A DNA stretch of 64,000 nucleotides from Bog-950 sp964423405 (GTDB lineage: Bacteria > Bacteroidota > Bacteroidia > Chitinophagales > LD1): contig CAYREY010000013.1 of the NCBI GenBank assembly GCA_964423405.1, positions 9,933-73,932 of the forward strand, given 5' to 3'. A program made the translations under genes and the position numbers. Positions 51,501-60,294 of this stretch are shown piece by piece (position 1 is the first letter of the stretch; every line of letters begins with the position of its first letter). The notes beneath the pieces were generated by a model. That model made no database searches and was not told the origin of the DNA. It saw only the letters and a program-made list of their open reading frames with translations.

Positions 51501-54500
51501 TGGCATCGGTTACAGTTACATCGTAGCTGCCAACACCCACACCGGTAATGGTTTGGGTTAGCTGCCCACCACCCCATGCATAAGTATAACCAGGTGTGCC
51601 GCCATTAGCCGAAGCCGTAAGCGATGTAGATATCTGAACCGGTAAACAATTAAATAAAGTAGTATCTGGTACATTGGCTACTACAGCATCCGGCTCGCCA
51701 AGCAGTACTGTGTCAGAGTCGGTACAACCGGTAGAATTGGTTGCTGTAAATACATACGTACCGGCAGGTATGCCTGTCAGTGAGGTCTGGCCAGCCGGAC
51801 CCGGAGTCCATCCAAACGATACGATAGTACTTTGCGTTACTTCATACGATGCGTAAACAGCACCATCGTTGCCACCGTTACAGCTAGGCGCAGTAACCGA
51901 ATCAATATTTACAAAAACGTTACCTTGTACTGTTACTATTACAGAGTCGCTTACTACTACTGTATCATTAGCACAGTTAATATATAACGCATCTACGCGG
52001 TATGTTTTAGTACTGTCAGGGCAAACAGTAACGCTGTCATTATTTGCAAGTACAGTATTACCATCATACCAAACAATCTCATATGCCGGCGCGCCATCTG
52101 GTGTAAAGCGGTAGCCATCGTTAGCAGCTGTCCATACAGTAGAGTTACGTCCCGGTACGGTGTATGCTACAGTACCGCTTGCATTCTGTATACCCTCTAC
52201 AGCCCAGCCACTGTTCCAGCCCAGACATACGTCTTTTTGGCCCAGATAGATATCAATAACGTTAGATGTTTCGTATAGTACTATTTGCTGTGTTTGCTGG
52301 TACTGCTGATTACATATACCGGTAGCCACGCTGTTCGGATCACCAAACATAGGTACGTTAAGCCATGACACCACAAAACGACGGCATGGATAAGTACCAT
52401 CAATTGTATAACGGATCTGGCCCTGGAATGTAGGGTCCATATCATGCCATGCACCCATTATACTGTTCAACTGATCGGCATACTGGTTAGAAGGAATAGG
52501 CACTACATCATACGAGCTACCAGAGTTTGCGTTAGCGGTATTAAATGAAACCAATCCGTTAGAAGCTACTACCACCTCGTCGTAGGTTTGACCGAAGAAA
52601 CAGAAGTTGAATGGAAGAGGAATAACATCAGAGAACACGTCGTCTATATTCACGATAATAGGAGTACCCTGGTTGTATGGGAACGGATTGTATGCTATTG
52701 GAGCACCTGTGTATGAAGTGGTTTGTTTACCCGAAACAACAGAAGCTGTAAGAGTAGTACAGGTTTCGCCACATGGTATGGTTACATTGTTATCGGTAGA
52801 AACAGCAGGACAATCGCCACATGGTGAGTTACCAACAAGGAATGTAGCTGTTACACTACAACCGCTTTGATCGGTAATAGTAAGATTATAGGTACCCGCA
52901 CTAACTACGGTAGCTGGGTTGCCGGTTAAGCCGCCCGACCATGTATAAGTAAGGTTAGTACCACCCGAAACAGTGACAGATATTGAACCATCAGTGCACG
53001 ATACATCTGTAACGTTAGATGAAGTGATTGCTATAGGAGAGTTAACACCTACGTTGTAGGTAGCAGAAGCTGTACATCCGTTGGCATCGGTTGCAGTTAC
53101 AGAATAAGAACCAGAGGCAAGACCGGTTACCGTGTCATTATCTGGTAGGGTAGGCGACCAGTTAAATGACACCGGAGGTGTTGCAGATTGTAATGATACA
53201 ACTATGCCTCCATCATTACCATTGCAACCGGCATTGGTAATTACAGGCGCATTAAAGCTAAGTGAGTTGTTTTGCCCTACGGTATAGGTTGCAAAATCTG
53301 AACAGCCATTAGCATCAGTTACAGTAACGGTGTATTGGCCAGCAGCTAATCCTGTTACAGTATCGTTATCAGGCAGGCCGTTTGTCCAGTCGTAAGTAAG
53401 CGGTGGTGTAGCATTCGATACAGAAACCACTATACTTCCATCGTTACCACCACATGATGCATCGGTAATTACAGGAGGGTTAAAGGTAAAGCCCGGATCT
53501 TTTGTGATAGTATATGTTGCGGTTGCGGTACATCCGTTAGCATCAGTTGCGGTAACGTTATATATACCAGCACCCAGGCCGGTTACAGTATCGTTATCAG
53601 GCAAACCACCCGACCAGCTATACGTGATAGGATCGGTAGCACCTAGTACAACTACTACAATACCGCCATCGTTGCTGTTGCAACCAGCGTTTCTAATAGT
53701 GGCCTGACCAAAAGATATTGGAGAAGCTGCTCCAACGTTGTATGTAGCACTTGCCGTACAACCATTGGCATCGGTTGCTGTAACGCTATAAGTACCCGCT
53801 GTAAGTCCGGTAATAGTATCGTTGTCGGGTTGTGCCGGCGACCAGTTATAAGAAACAGGGTCAGTATCACCTATTACATCTACTACTATACTACCGTCGT
53901 TGCCTGCACATGTTTCGTTAACAATTACCGGAGTACCTAACGATATAGAAGGGGCGTTACCTACTGTGTAGCTGGCTGAAGCCGAACAGCCGTTGGCATC
54001 GGTTGCAGTTACATTATATGTACCACCGGCTAGCCCGGTAATCGTATCGTTGTTAGGCTGCGCTGGCGACCAGTTATAATCTACATTACCCGAAGCCCCC
54101 GATACACTAACTACTATGCTGCCATCGTTACCGGCACAGGTTTCGTCGGTAATTACGGGCGGGTTAAAGGTAAGGTTACTGGCAGATATAGTCACAGTTC
54201 CTGCATCAGTAGCAGTACAGTTCCGGCTATCTGTTACGGTAACCGTATAGGTACCTGCGGCAATTCCCGATATTGTTTGAGTGCTTAGGTTACCCGGTGT
54301 CCATAAATAAGTATAACCAGGCGTACCACCATTAGGTGTAGCTGTTAAAGAGCCCGTGGCATTACCACAGGTATTAATATTGGTATCGGGTACAGTTACT
54401 GTAAATGGAGCCGGATTGGTTAGGGTTACTGTATTTGAACTGGTACAGTTGTTGGCATCGGTTACAGTAAAGGTATAAGTACCGGGACCCACACCTGTTA

Positions 54501-55623
54501 TGGATGTAGAGTTTGGTGTACCACCCGGAGACCAGCCGTATGATAAGATAGCCGAGTTTGAGTTAAATGAGGCAAAAGCCGCGCCGGTAGTACCGTTAAA
54601 GCAATCTATCTGGCGGGTAGAGTCGATGTTAGAAGTAACACCCGATTTGTTTACATATACATATGAATTAACAACCACCTGTGTATTTGCACAAAGCGTA
54701 TAGGTAGCCTCGGCACGGTAAGTAGTGCCTGTTGTAGGGCATACACTTACAGAGTTGCCGGTACCTACCAGTGTAGCACCATTGTACCAGTTAATGGTAT
54801 AGTTTTGAGTACCCGATGGTGTAAAACGCCATGCATCGTTAGAGGCAGTCCATACAGAACCATTTCTTCCTGGTACTACGTAGGCCACAGTACCGTTAGC
54901 GTTTTGAATACCTTGCGTGGCACGGCCCGCGTTCCAGTCGCTACATACGTCTTTACGTTGTATGTACATATCAATGGCGTTAGATGTTTCATACAATACT
55001 ACCTGTTGTATTGCACGGCGTGCTACACCCTGGCAGTATGATGTGTTAACGCTATTCGGATCGCCATAGTAAGGAACATTGAACCATGATATTTTGATAT
55101 AACGGCAAGGGAAAGTACCACCTATTTCATAGTAAATATCACCCTGGTTGGTAGGGTCAATATCCTGCCATGGGGCCATGATACAGTTGGTAAGGTCGGC
55201 AGGGTTTGCCGATGGTATAGTACCTGGTATTTGCCAGCTATTGGTTGCACCCGCATTGGCAATATTGAAAGAACAAACACCGTTAGAGCCTACTATAATA
55301 CGGTTGTAGGTATTGCCGAAAAAACAGAAGTTAAATGGCAAGGTAAGCGCTGCCGACCATCTGTCATCAACATCTACAAGTATTGGTGTACCTGTATTAA
55401 AGGCAAAAGGTGGAGCATATGGTATACTGCTTACGGTGTACGATGTGGTTTGCGCACCACCAAAAGCAGTAGCATTTAGGTTGGCACAGGTTTGGCCACA
55501 AGGCATAACATACACACCCCCACTACCTTCTGCAATGTTTACAGAGGGACATCCGGGTTGAGCGAATAGCTGCGCCGTATATAGCGTAAGGAGCGACACA
55601 GCCAGTAGTAATACTCTTTTCAT
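48589..55623 (-). CDS. Giant SprB-repeat surface protein with T9SS type B sorting domain
   Basis: The 2344-residue precursor has a signal peptide (cleavage near LFAQ). A globular head (about 25-290) contains CGQTC, NFCFFGNTYNRIIVGSNG, YETSNAIDMYI and AYVVPGRNG. Eight SprB-type repeats of about 75-80 residues follow (for example DGSIVVSVS..YDW..GLPDNDTVTGL.AGTY.VT.TDANGC). Then a second copy of the head appears (about 940-1210: CGETC, NFCFFGQTYDEVVVASNG, AYTVPGRNS), followed by about twelve more repeats. The end is the CHU_C/gliding-associated type B domain (MPNVFSPNGDGKNDFF...IYNRWGQ..GTYIYYI). It is probably a cell-surface adhesin, possibly linked to gliding. It is the largest gene in the window. 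Confidence 0.93.
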   Translation of the reverse strand: MKRVLLLAVSLLTLYTAQLFAQPGCPSVNIAEGSGGVYVMPCGQTCANLNATAFGGAQTTSYTVSSIPYAPPFAFNTGTPILVDVDDRWSAALTLPFNFCFFGNTYNRIIVGSNGVCSFNIANAGATNSWQIPGTIPSANPADLTNCIMAPWQDIDPTNQGDIYYEIGGTFPCRYIKISWFNVPYYGDPNSVNTSYCQGVARRAIQQVVLYETSNAIDMYIQRKDVCSDWNAGRATQGIQNANGTVAYVVPGRNGSVWTASNDAWRFTPSGTQNYTINWYNGATLVGTGNSVSVCPTTGTTYRAEATYTLCANTQVVVNSYVYVNKSGVTSNIDSTRQIDCFNGTTGAAFASFNSNSAILSYGWSPGGTPNSTSITGVGPGTYTFTVTDANNCTSSNTVTLTNPAPFTVTVPDTNINTCGNATGSLTATPNGGTPGYTYLWTPGNLSTQTISGIAAGTYTVTVTDSRNCTATDAGTVTISASNLTFNPPVITDETCAGNDGSIVVSVSGASGNVDYNWSPAQPNNDTITGLAGGTYNVTATDANGCSASASYTVGNAPSISLGTPVIVNETCAGNDGSIVVDVIGDTDPVSYNWSPAQPDNDTITGLTAGTYSVTATDANGCTASATYNVGAASPISFGQATIRNAGCNSNDGGIVVVVLGATDPITYSWSGGLPDNDTVTGLGAGIYNVTATDANGCTATATYTITKDPGFTFNPPVITDASCGGNDGSIVVSVSNATPPLTYDWTNGLPDNDTVTGLAAGQYTVTVTDANGCSDFATYTVGQNNSLSFNAPVITNAGCNGNDGGIVVSLQSATPPVSFNWSPTLPDNDTVTGLASGSYSVTATDANGCTASATYNVGVNSPIAITSSNVTDVSCTDGSISVTVSGGTNLTYTWSGGLTGNPATVVSAGTYNLTITDQSGCSVTATFLVGNSPCGDCPAVSTDNNVTIPCGETCTTLTASVVSGKQTTSYTGAPIAYNPFPYNQGTPIIVNIDDVFSDVIPLPFNFCFFGQTYDEVVVASNGLVSFNTANANSGSSYDVVPIPSNQYADQLNSIMGAWHDMDPTFQGQIRYTIDGTYPCRRFVVSWLNVPMFGDPNSVATGICNQQYQQTQQIVLYETSNVIDIYLGQKDVCLGWNSGWAVEGIQNASGTVAYTVPGRNSTVWTAANDGYRFTPDGAPAYEIVWYDGNTVLANNDSVTVCPDSTKTYRVDALYINCANDTVVVSDSVIVTVQGNVFVNIDSVTAPSCNGGNDGAVYASYEVTQSTIVSFGWTPGPAGQTSLTGIPAGTYVFTATNSTGCTDSDTVLLGEPDAVVANVPDTTLFNCLPVQISTSLTASANGGTPGYTYAWGGGQLTQTITGVGVGSYDVTVTDANGCTASDTGSITLTIANPTFNQPVITNVTCNGAADGSITVSVSQATPPINYDWSGLTQDSSTVTNLGPGTYTVTATDANGCSATATYDITEPTAIILGNPTITDATCTVGGTISVTATGGTGTLTYSWSNQQTGSSIDSLSAGTYVLTVTDANGCTVTATYDVDAAPNAVVFGNPTIVNVSCNGGNNGSITATATGTGTVTYVWSTNPVQNGPTASGLTAGQYSVTATDTQGCSAFATYTVTEPTAVTLGNPTITPATCTQGGTVTVTATGGTGNLTYSWSNGDTGTTADSIAGGTVTLTVTDANQCSVSASYNVPSNSITLGQAVVTNVNCNGGNNGSIHLVVTNFTAPLSYNWNPNVANDSTADGLAAGTYNVTVTDGAGCTAAATYTITEPSALTLGTPTIVDASCGQGGSITASVTGGTGTYTYSWNGGNLSGNPITGLTPGAYNLTVTDANGCSVTASYTVGGTGGGPIVFGNPIINNVTCNGANNGSITVTTTGGGNVTYTWSTNPAQSGSTITGLGAGSYTVTAEAGGCTATAIYTITEPAALNVTVNATALLCFGNNDGSATAVVSGGTGNYSYQWNPNNGQGPTISNLPVGIVLVTVTDANDCSATANAIIGQSPAISYNSQVNQPNCNDLGFGTEVLTPRGGTGEMKLTITALGYDSTISMTGADTAFVIPGIPTGNYDFTLCDEVGCCIDGFFFVEAGAADQTFDVAASPTSCYGDGFNDGGITITPLTAGNAPYTYSLNGGAAQTSTQFDSLGAGTYLIEVTNKYGCLDTVFATVDQPEQLFVNATPDTIITAANTANQINVLTDNFQSTPVYVWTPSAGLSCDSCENPQATVSENTVYYVTVSESAVAGCYASDSVVIIINGQLKMPNVFSPNGDGKNDFFGPVTSASTGLTVTEFRIYNRWGQAVHNNTEPWDGKFGGQDQPAGTYIYYITVKTPDENNPGQYKFVNDQGAVTLLR

Positions 55624-55759
55624 CGAATCAAAGTTAAGTTTAATGGAGACGCTAAAATAACAATCTGGGGCAATTTGCCTGCAAATAGTAAGATTTTGTT
55701 TAAAATAGATTGGAGACGGTTTTAATCTCTAAAAGGTTGGTAAGCAAAACCATAAAATT

Positions 55760-56470
55760 ATGTCTAAAATTGCAGCGATGACCGTTTTATGCCGTTTGGT
55801 TTGTTGCTTTTCGCTACCGGTAATACTGCTTTCGGCATGTAGTCAAACTACGGCTAATGGTTCTACCGACCCTGTACAGAACCGTTTTTACAACGAATAC
55901 GCCAATATTTACAATAAACTGGGCCATCAGCCCGACGACTCTACCAGCTACCAACTGGACCACTACCTGCAGGAGTTTGCCGAAAATGCCGATGCACAAA
56001 TGCTGGCGGGCACCCTGGCCTACAACCGCGCCGACTACACGGCCGCCGTCAGCCGTTACCGTATAGCCATTAACCTGCAACCAGCTAAAAGCACCTATTA
56101 TTCAGCTTTGGGTGCAGCCTTCAACACCCTTAACCTGCCCGATTCGGCTGATTATTACCTGCAAAAGGCTGTCGCCCAAGGCGATACCTCTGGTTTTACA
56201 TGGCTCAATATCAGTATATTAAACCTTAAAAAGCAACATAAGGCCCTTAGCCTGGCGGCTGCCGACTCGGCATTTGCCCGGCAGCCCAACTCGCCGGTGG
56301 TTTGCAGCGGTCTAAGCTATATATACCTGCAATGGGCCGATACCAGCCACAGCAAGGCTATGCTGGAAAAGGCAATTAATCTGGGGCTGGCCGACACAGC
56401 CGCTTTTAACAATGTGCTGTCGGGTTTAGTGCCCTTGCAGCATTACTATCAAAAAAACTATCCTTATTAA
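55760..56470 (+). CDS. TPR-repeat lipoprotein
   Basis: 236 residues. A lipobox (ILLSAC, Cys about residue 27) follows an N-terminal hydrophobic stretch. Two or three tetratricopeptide repeats are visible (MLAGTLAYNRADYTAAVSRYRIAINLQP, YYSALGAAFNTLNLPDSADYYLQKAV, WLNISILNLKKQHKALSLAAADSAF). It is likely anchored in an envelope membrane facing the periplasm as a scaffold. The next gene begins one base after its stop, so the two are tightly coupled. Confidence 0.85.
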   Translation: MSKIAAMTVLCRLVCCFSLPVILLSACSQTTANGSTDPVQNRFYNEYANIYNKLGHQPDDSTSYQLDHYLQEFAENADAQMLAGTLAYNRADYTAAVSRYRIAINLQPAKSTYYSALGAAFNTLNLPDSADYYLQKAVAQGDTSGFTWLNISILNLKKQHKALSLAAADSAFARQPNSPVVCSGLSYIYLQWADTSHSKAMLEKAINLGLADTAAFNNVLSGLVPLQHYYQKNYPY

Positions 56471-56471
56471 T

Positions 56472-56972
56472 ATGAGTCTGTTTACCCGCGAAAACCTTTT
56501 AGAGGTTGTTAAAGAAACCATCTGGATGACCATTACCGCCATGCTGATATATGCCGTGCTATACCCTGTTACAAGCAAAATAGACTTCATATACTGGAAA
56601 ATCAACTCCCTGTTCATTTTTATTACCCTTACTTATTTCCGTTGGTCGGTTACGTTCCGCAGCATACCGTTTTTAAAGCCTGCGGTAGTGCGGTTCCTGT
56701 TATTTACGGTCAATCTCAGTTTATTCATATATATAATGTATAACCTGCAAAAACTAATTACCATGGCCGATAACTTCTACATCGAAGACTTCGGCTTTCC
56801 CAAAATCATTATATACGATGACATGAAAGCCTCGCTTTTCGATTACCTGTATAAAGAAATAGTGCTTTTTGGCACTGCGGCGCTGGTTATGCTGTCGGCG
56901 TTTCAGTTGCGGCTTATTATATCGTACTGGCAATATTATAAGCATGCCGCCAGCCGTATGCTCGAAGATTAA
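56472..56972 (+). CDS. Multi-pass membrane protein coupled to the TPR lipoprotein
   Basis: 166 residues with four likely membrane helices (about 15-33, 45-57, 70-92 and 130-155) and a Lys/Arg-rich end. No family recognised. The start is one base after the TPR lipoprotein stop, which implies that the two work together, perhaps as an envelope complex. Confidence 0.75.
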   Translation: MSLFTRENLLEVVKETIWMTITAMLIYAVLYPVTSKIDFIYWKINSLFIFITLTYFRWSVTFRSIPFLKPAVVRFLLFTVNLSLFIYIMYNLQKLITMADNFYIEDFGFPKIIIYDDMKASLFDYLYKEIVLFGTAALVMLSAFQLRLIISYWQYYKHAASRMLED

Positions 56973-57058
56973 AATTAATCTTATTGCCTGCTGCCGTTGC
57001 AACCCTAATATCTATAGTTAAATAATTACGTTTGTCCGCTCAAAATCCCTTAAGTACA

Positions 57059-58753
57059 ATGAAGTTTTCTGAAATGAACTACACCCGGCCCAACCTAAGC
57101 CAGGTAGAAAATGAATTCAACAGCCTGCTGGCAAAATTTGATAATGCCGCCAGTGCCGACGAACAAAAACAGGTGCTAACTAAAATAAACGAACTTAAAA
57201 ACGAGTTCAGCACCTATGCCTCTATTGCCTCGGTGCGCAACTCTATCGATACCACCGATACCTTCTACGAAGCCGAACAGGAGTTTTTCGACACCAACGA
57301 ACCGGTTATTAAAGACCTACACATTAAGTTCTATAAATCGCTGGGTTCATCAAAGTTTAAAAACGAGTTGCAGAAAGATTTCGGCAACCAGTTGTTTAAC
57401 CTGGCCGATGTAAGCCTTAAAACCTTCGATACTTCTATCATAGAAGACCTGAAAGAAGAAAACAAACTGGGTACCCAATACACCAAACTGGTAGCCAGTG
57501 CCGAGGTAGAGTTTAACGGCGAAAAGCTGACCCTGCCGGCCCTTTCGGCTTTTATGGAAAGCACCGACCGCGACACCCGTAAGAAAGCTTACCTGGCCAA
57601 CCAAAGCTTTTTTGCTGCACACGAAGCCGAGTTTGACGATATATTCGATAAGCTGGTTAAGGTGCGCACCCGCATAGCACACAAGCTGGGCTACAAAAAC
57701 TTTATAGAGCTGGCCTACTACCGCATGGCCCGTACCGATTACAATGCCGATATGGTTGCCGGTTTCCGCGATGATGTTTTAAAATATGTAGTGCCACTGG
57801 CCAACAAACTGCGCGAACGCCAGCGCCAGCGCACCGGTATAGATAAACTGAAAGCCTACGACCTTTCGCACAACTTTAACAGTGGTAACCCCAAGCCAAT
57901 AGGCACACCCGAAGAGATTGTTGCCAACGGACAAAAGATGTACTCCGAACTATCGAAAGAGACCAAAGAGTTTTTCGACTTTATGGTGAACAACGACCTG
58001 ATGGACCTGGTAAACAAAAAGGGTAAAGCCAGCGGTGGTTACTGCACTATGTTCCCCAAGTACAAGGCGCCTTTTATATTCGCCAACTTTAACGGCACCG
58101 TGGGCGATGTAGATGTACTTACACACGAAGCCGGTCACGCGTTTCAATGCTTCGAAAGCCGCAACTTTGAGGTAGAGGAATACTACTGGCCTACTATGGA
58201 AAGCTGCGAAATACACAGCATGAGTATGGAGCACCTTACCTACCCGTGGATGAAACTTTTCTTTGGTGCCGATACCGATAAATACAAGTTTGTCCACCTG
58301 TCGTCTAACATACTGTTTTTACCTTATGGTGTAGCGGTAGATGAGTTTCAGCATATAGTATATGCCAACCCCGATATGACACCTGCCGAGCGTAAACAAA
58401 CCTGGCTGCAGATGGAAAAGAAATACCGCCCATGGATGGACTATGATGGTATAGACTACCTGGAGCGCGGCGGTTTCTGGCAACGCCAGGGCCACATATA
58501 CCGCTCGCCGTTTTACTATATAGACTACTGCCTGGCACAGCTTTGCGCCTTCCAGTTCTGGAGCCGCAGCCAGCAAGATTTTACCAGTGCCTGGAACGAC
58601 TACCTGCGCCTGTGCAAAGCCGGTGGCAGCGATTCGTTTTTAGGTTTGGTTAAACTGGCAGGTTTGCAATCGCCGTTTAATAAAGAGGTGTTTGGCCCGC
58701 TGTTTACCGAGCTGGAAAACTACCTGAACACCTTTGATGATATGAAGATGTAA
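57059..58753 (+). CDS. M3-family oligoendopeptidase
   Basis: The zinc peptidase has 564 residues from ATG 57059; a TTG 27 bases upstream is possible. Its catalytic motif is HEAGHAFQCF near residue 355, with the third ligand in the downstream MESCEIHSMSMEHLTYP. The N-terminal half contains the helical domain typical of PepF/M3B (ESTDRDTRKKAYLANQSFFAAHEAEFDDIFDKLVKVRTRIAHKLGY). It cleaves small peptides in the cytoplasm. A perfect terminator follows. Confidence 0.95.
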   Translation: MKFSEMNYTRPNLSQVENEFNSLLAKFDNAASADEQKQVLTKINELKNEFSTYASIASVRNSIDTTDTFYEAEQEFFDTNEPVIKDLHIKFYKSLGSSKFKNELQKDFGNQLFNLADVSLKTFDTSIIEDLKEENKLGTQYTKLVASAEVEFNGEKLTLPALSAFMESTDRDTRKKAYLANQSFFAAHEAEFDDIFDKLVKVRTRIAHKLGYKNFIELAYYRMARTDYNADMVAGFRDDVLKYVVPLANKLRERQRQRTGIDKLKAYDLSHNFNSGNPKPIGTPEEIVANGQKMYSELSKETKEFFDFMVNNDLMDLVNKKGKASGGYCTMFPKYKAPFIFANFNGTVGDVDVLTHEAGHAFQCFESRNFEVEEYYWPTMESCEIHSMSMEHLTYPWMKLFFGADTDKYKFVHLSSNILFLPYGVAVDEFQHIVYANPDMTPAERKQTWLQMEKKYRPWMDYDGIDYLERGGFWQRQGHIYRSPFYYIDYCLAQLCAFQFWSRSQQDFTSAWNDYLRLCKAGGSDSFLGLVKLAGLQSPFNKEVFGPLFTELENYLNTFDDMKM

Positions 58754-58780
58754 GCCTGTTTGGCCAACATATACTTTACA

Positions 58781-58822
58781 AAATAAACCCTGCCGTGCAT
58801 ACGGCAGGGTTTATTTTTTTAG
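58781..58822 (+). terminator. Terminator after the M3 peptidase
   Basis: AAATAAACCCTGCCGT (58781-58796) pairs perfectly with 58801-58816 around GCAT, followed by T residues. Confidence 0.92.
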
Positions 58823-58835
58823 GGGCTTTTACAAA

Positions 58836-58905
58836 CCATGTTAACACCCTTGTCTCGCAAATAATTAATTGTCAGCGTATTGTAAATTTCAATGTTAATA
58901 CCCCT
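58836..58905. promoter_or_regulatory. Paired GTTAAC element, locus C (inverted)
   Basis: ATGTTAACACCC (58838-58849) and ATGTTAATACCCC (58892-58904) have cores 54 bases apart. An AT-rich stretch (ATATTTTATATATAAATTATT) follows on the right. Relative to loci A and B the unit is reversed. Confidence 0.55.
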
Positions 58906-58959
58906 ACCCCCTATTGTGTTAAGCCTACATATTTTATATATAAATTATTAATATGTTTT

Positions 58960-59397
58960 TAGTGCAAAAAATGGTATCTCTCTTTGTAGTTGGCTATGCA
59001 GCTCAATTTAATTTGTATGGCAACCCAACACCGCGCAGCGGCCGTCTGTTTGTAGCAAGCCGCAGAAACGCTGTGCACCATGGGTGCCGCCTGTTTCAGG
59101 CTGCAAGTGTCGGACGTTGCTTCTGCCGGGGTGATCGCTTGAATGAATAAGCGCATATGGCAGCAAGGTCCCGCCCCTATTTATCTTAGCGGAGCCCCTT
59201 CTAGAAAACAAAGAACGGGACCGGATCTACTTGACTAATAGAGAAATAGGTATGTTTCAAACACGTTAGGCAATAACACATATCTTAAATTAAGCAATAT
59301 GTATATTTTAAAATTAAACTTTTTAAGTTTGTATTGGCTGATTTTACTAATTTCTATTTAGGTTCATTAACAGTGAACTAATCACAATCATTAGCAA
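58960..59397. other. GC-rich structured non-coding block and AT-rich spacer
   Basis: 58985-59160 is GC-rich with many short dyads. GGTCCCG (59167-59173) pairs with CGGGACC (59216-59222) across 42 bases. The remainder (59223-59397) is AT-rich and contains GTTAGGC (59265-59271), which fits the attC R' consensus GTTRRRY. Short ORFs here show no coding character. The block marks the left end of the AT-rich island. Confidence 0.4.
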
Positions 59398-60210
59398 GTG
59401 AAATTTAGACAGTTGGGGTTTACATATACAATACTATTGGGATTGTCCGCATACATAGTATTAGTAGTTATTTGGGGTAGTATCTATTACAGGTTTGATG
59501 CAATAAAATACACAACAAATACTTCTGGCAAACCAGGACTGTGGGATGCTATGTATTTTAGCTGTATATCCTTTGGCACTATTGGTTATGGAGATATAAT
59601 ACCATCAGGGCGTGCAGGCCAAATAATTGTTCTACTCGAGTCAATGAGTTCCATTTTATTTATTGCACTTTATGGCGGTAGAATTACGTACCTTTTTCTT
59701 AAGAGACCAGAGAATATTATAATAACAGACAATATACACATCCGGCCTTTAGAAAAAGACATTCTCTTTTCCATTCGTATTGGAAACAAGGGGCGAAGCC
59801 TAGTTGATTGTAGACTCGATATTGATATATTGCAAATACGCGATAACATAAAAAGAATTATTCATAAGGAAACCTTCTTGTCTTCACTACTAGAATACTC
59901 CTGGCGACCAGCATTAACATTAAATAATACAGAAAACGCCTTGTTTTTAGAAAAATTCAAAATTTTCTACAACCAACCTGATTGTTCACTTATAAGAATC
60001 ACAATGAGAGGTTCGGACATTGCAACAGGTGAGGTCGTTGCCATATACAAATACTACAAAGCAGAAGATATTAAAATTTCTGGAGATTATTTGCCATTGT
60101 ATAATTGGCAAGGATTTGTAAGAACAAAACCAATTTGGGAAAACAATAACAAAACTTACGAGGCAACTAAAGAGAAAACACTTTGGGCTAGCGGTTTTTT
60201 AAAAACCTAA
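59398..60210 (+). CDS. Two-TM potassium channel with Kir-like cytoplasmic domain
   Basis: 270 residues, GTG start. The order is TM1 (about 9-30), a pore helix and selectivity filter TIGYGD (residues 61-66), TM2 (about 74-98), then a C-terminal beta-rich domain of about 170 residues beginning ITDNIHIRPLEKDILFSIRIGNKGRSLVDCRLDIDIL. That domain resembles the immunoglobulin-like cytoplasmic domain of inward-rectifier (KirBac) channels. It is AT-rich compared with the flanks. ACCTAAC overlaps its stop codon (60206-60212) and matches the attC R'' consensus RYYYAAC, so the gene may have arrived as a cassette. Confidence 0.85.
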   Translation: MKFRQLGFTYTILLGLSAYIVLVVIWGSIYYRFDAIKYTTNTSGKPGLWDAMYFSCISFGTIGYGDIIPSGRAGQIIVLLESMSSILFIALYGGRITYLFLKRPENIIITDNIHIRPLEKDILFSIRIGNKGRSLVDCRLDIDILQIRDNIKRIIHKETFLSSLLEYSWRPALTLNNTENALFLEKFKIFYNQPDCSLIRITMRGSDIATGEVVAIYKYYKAEDIKISGDYLPLYNWQGFVRTKPIWENNNKTYEATKEKTLWASGFLKT

Positions 60211-60294
60211 CATATTATCATCTTTTACAAGCAACTATATAAGGCGATGCGCTCCAAAATATCGCACTCTTTCTCATTGTAAATATTAATTATC

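Noticed and set aside
58953..59211. Overlapping short ORFs of 65-67 codons on both strands
   Set aside because: Both strands are open in the same GC-rich stretch without coding signature, more like structured non-coding DNA.
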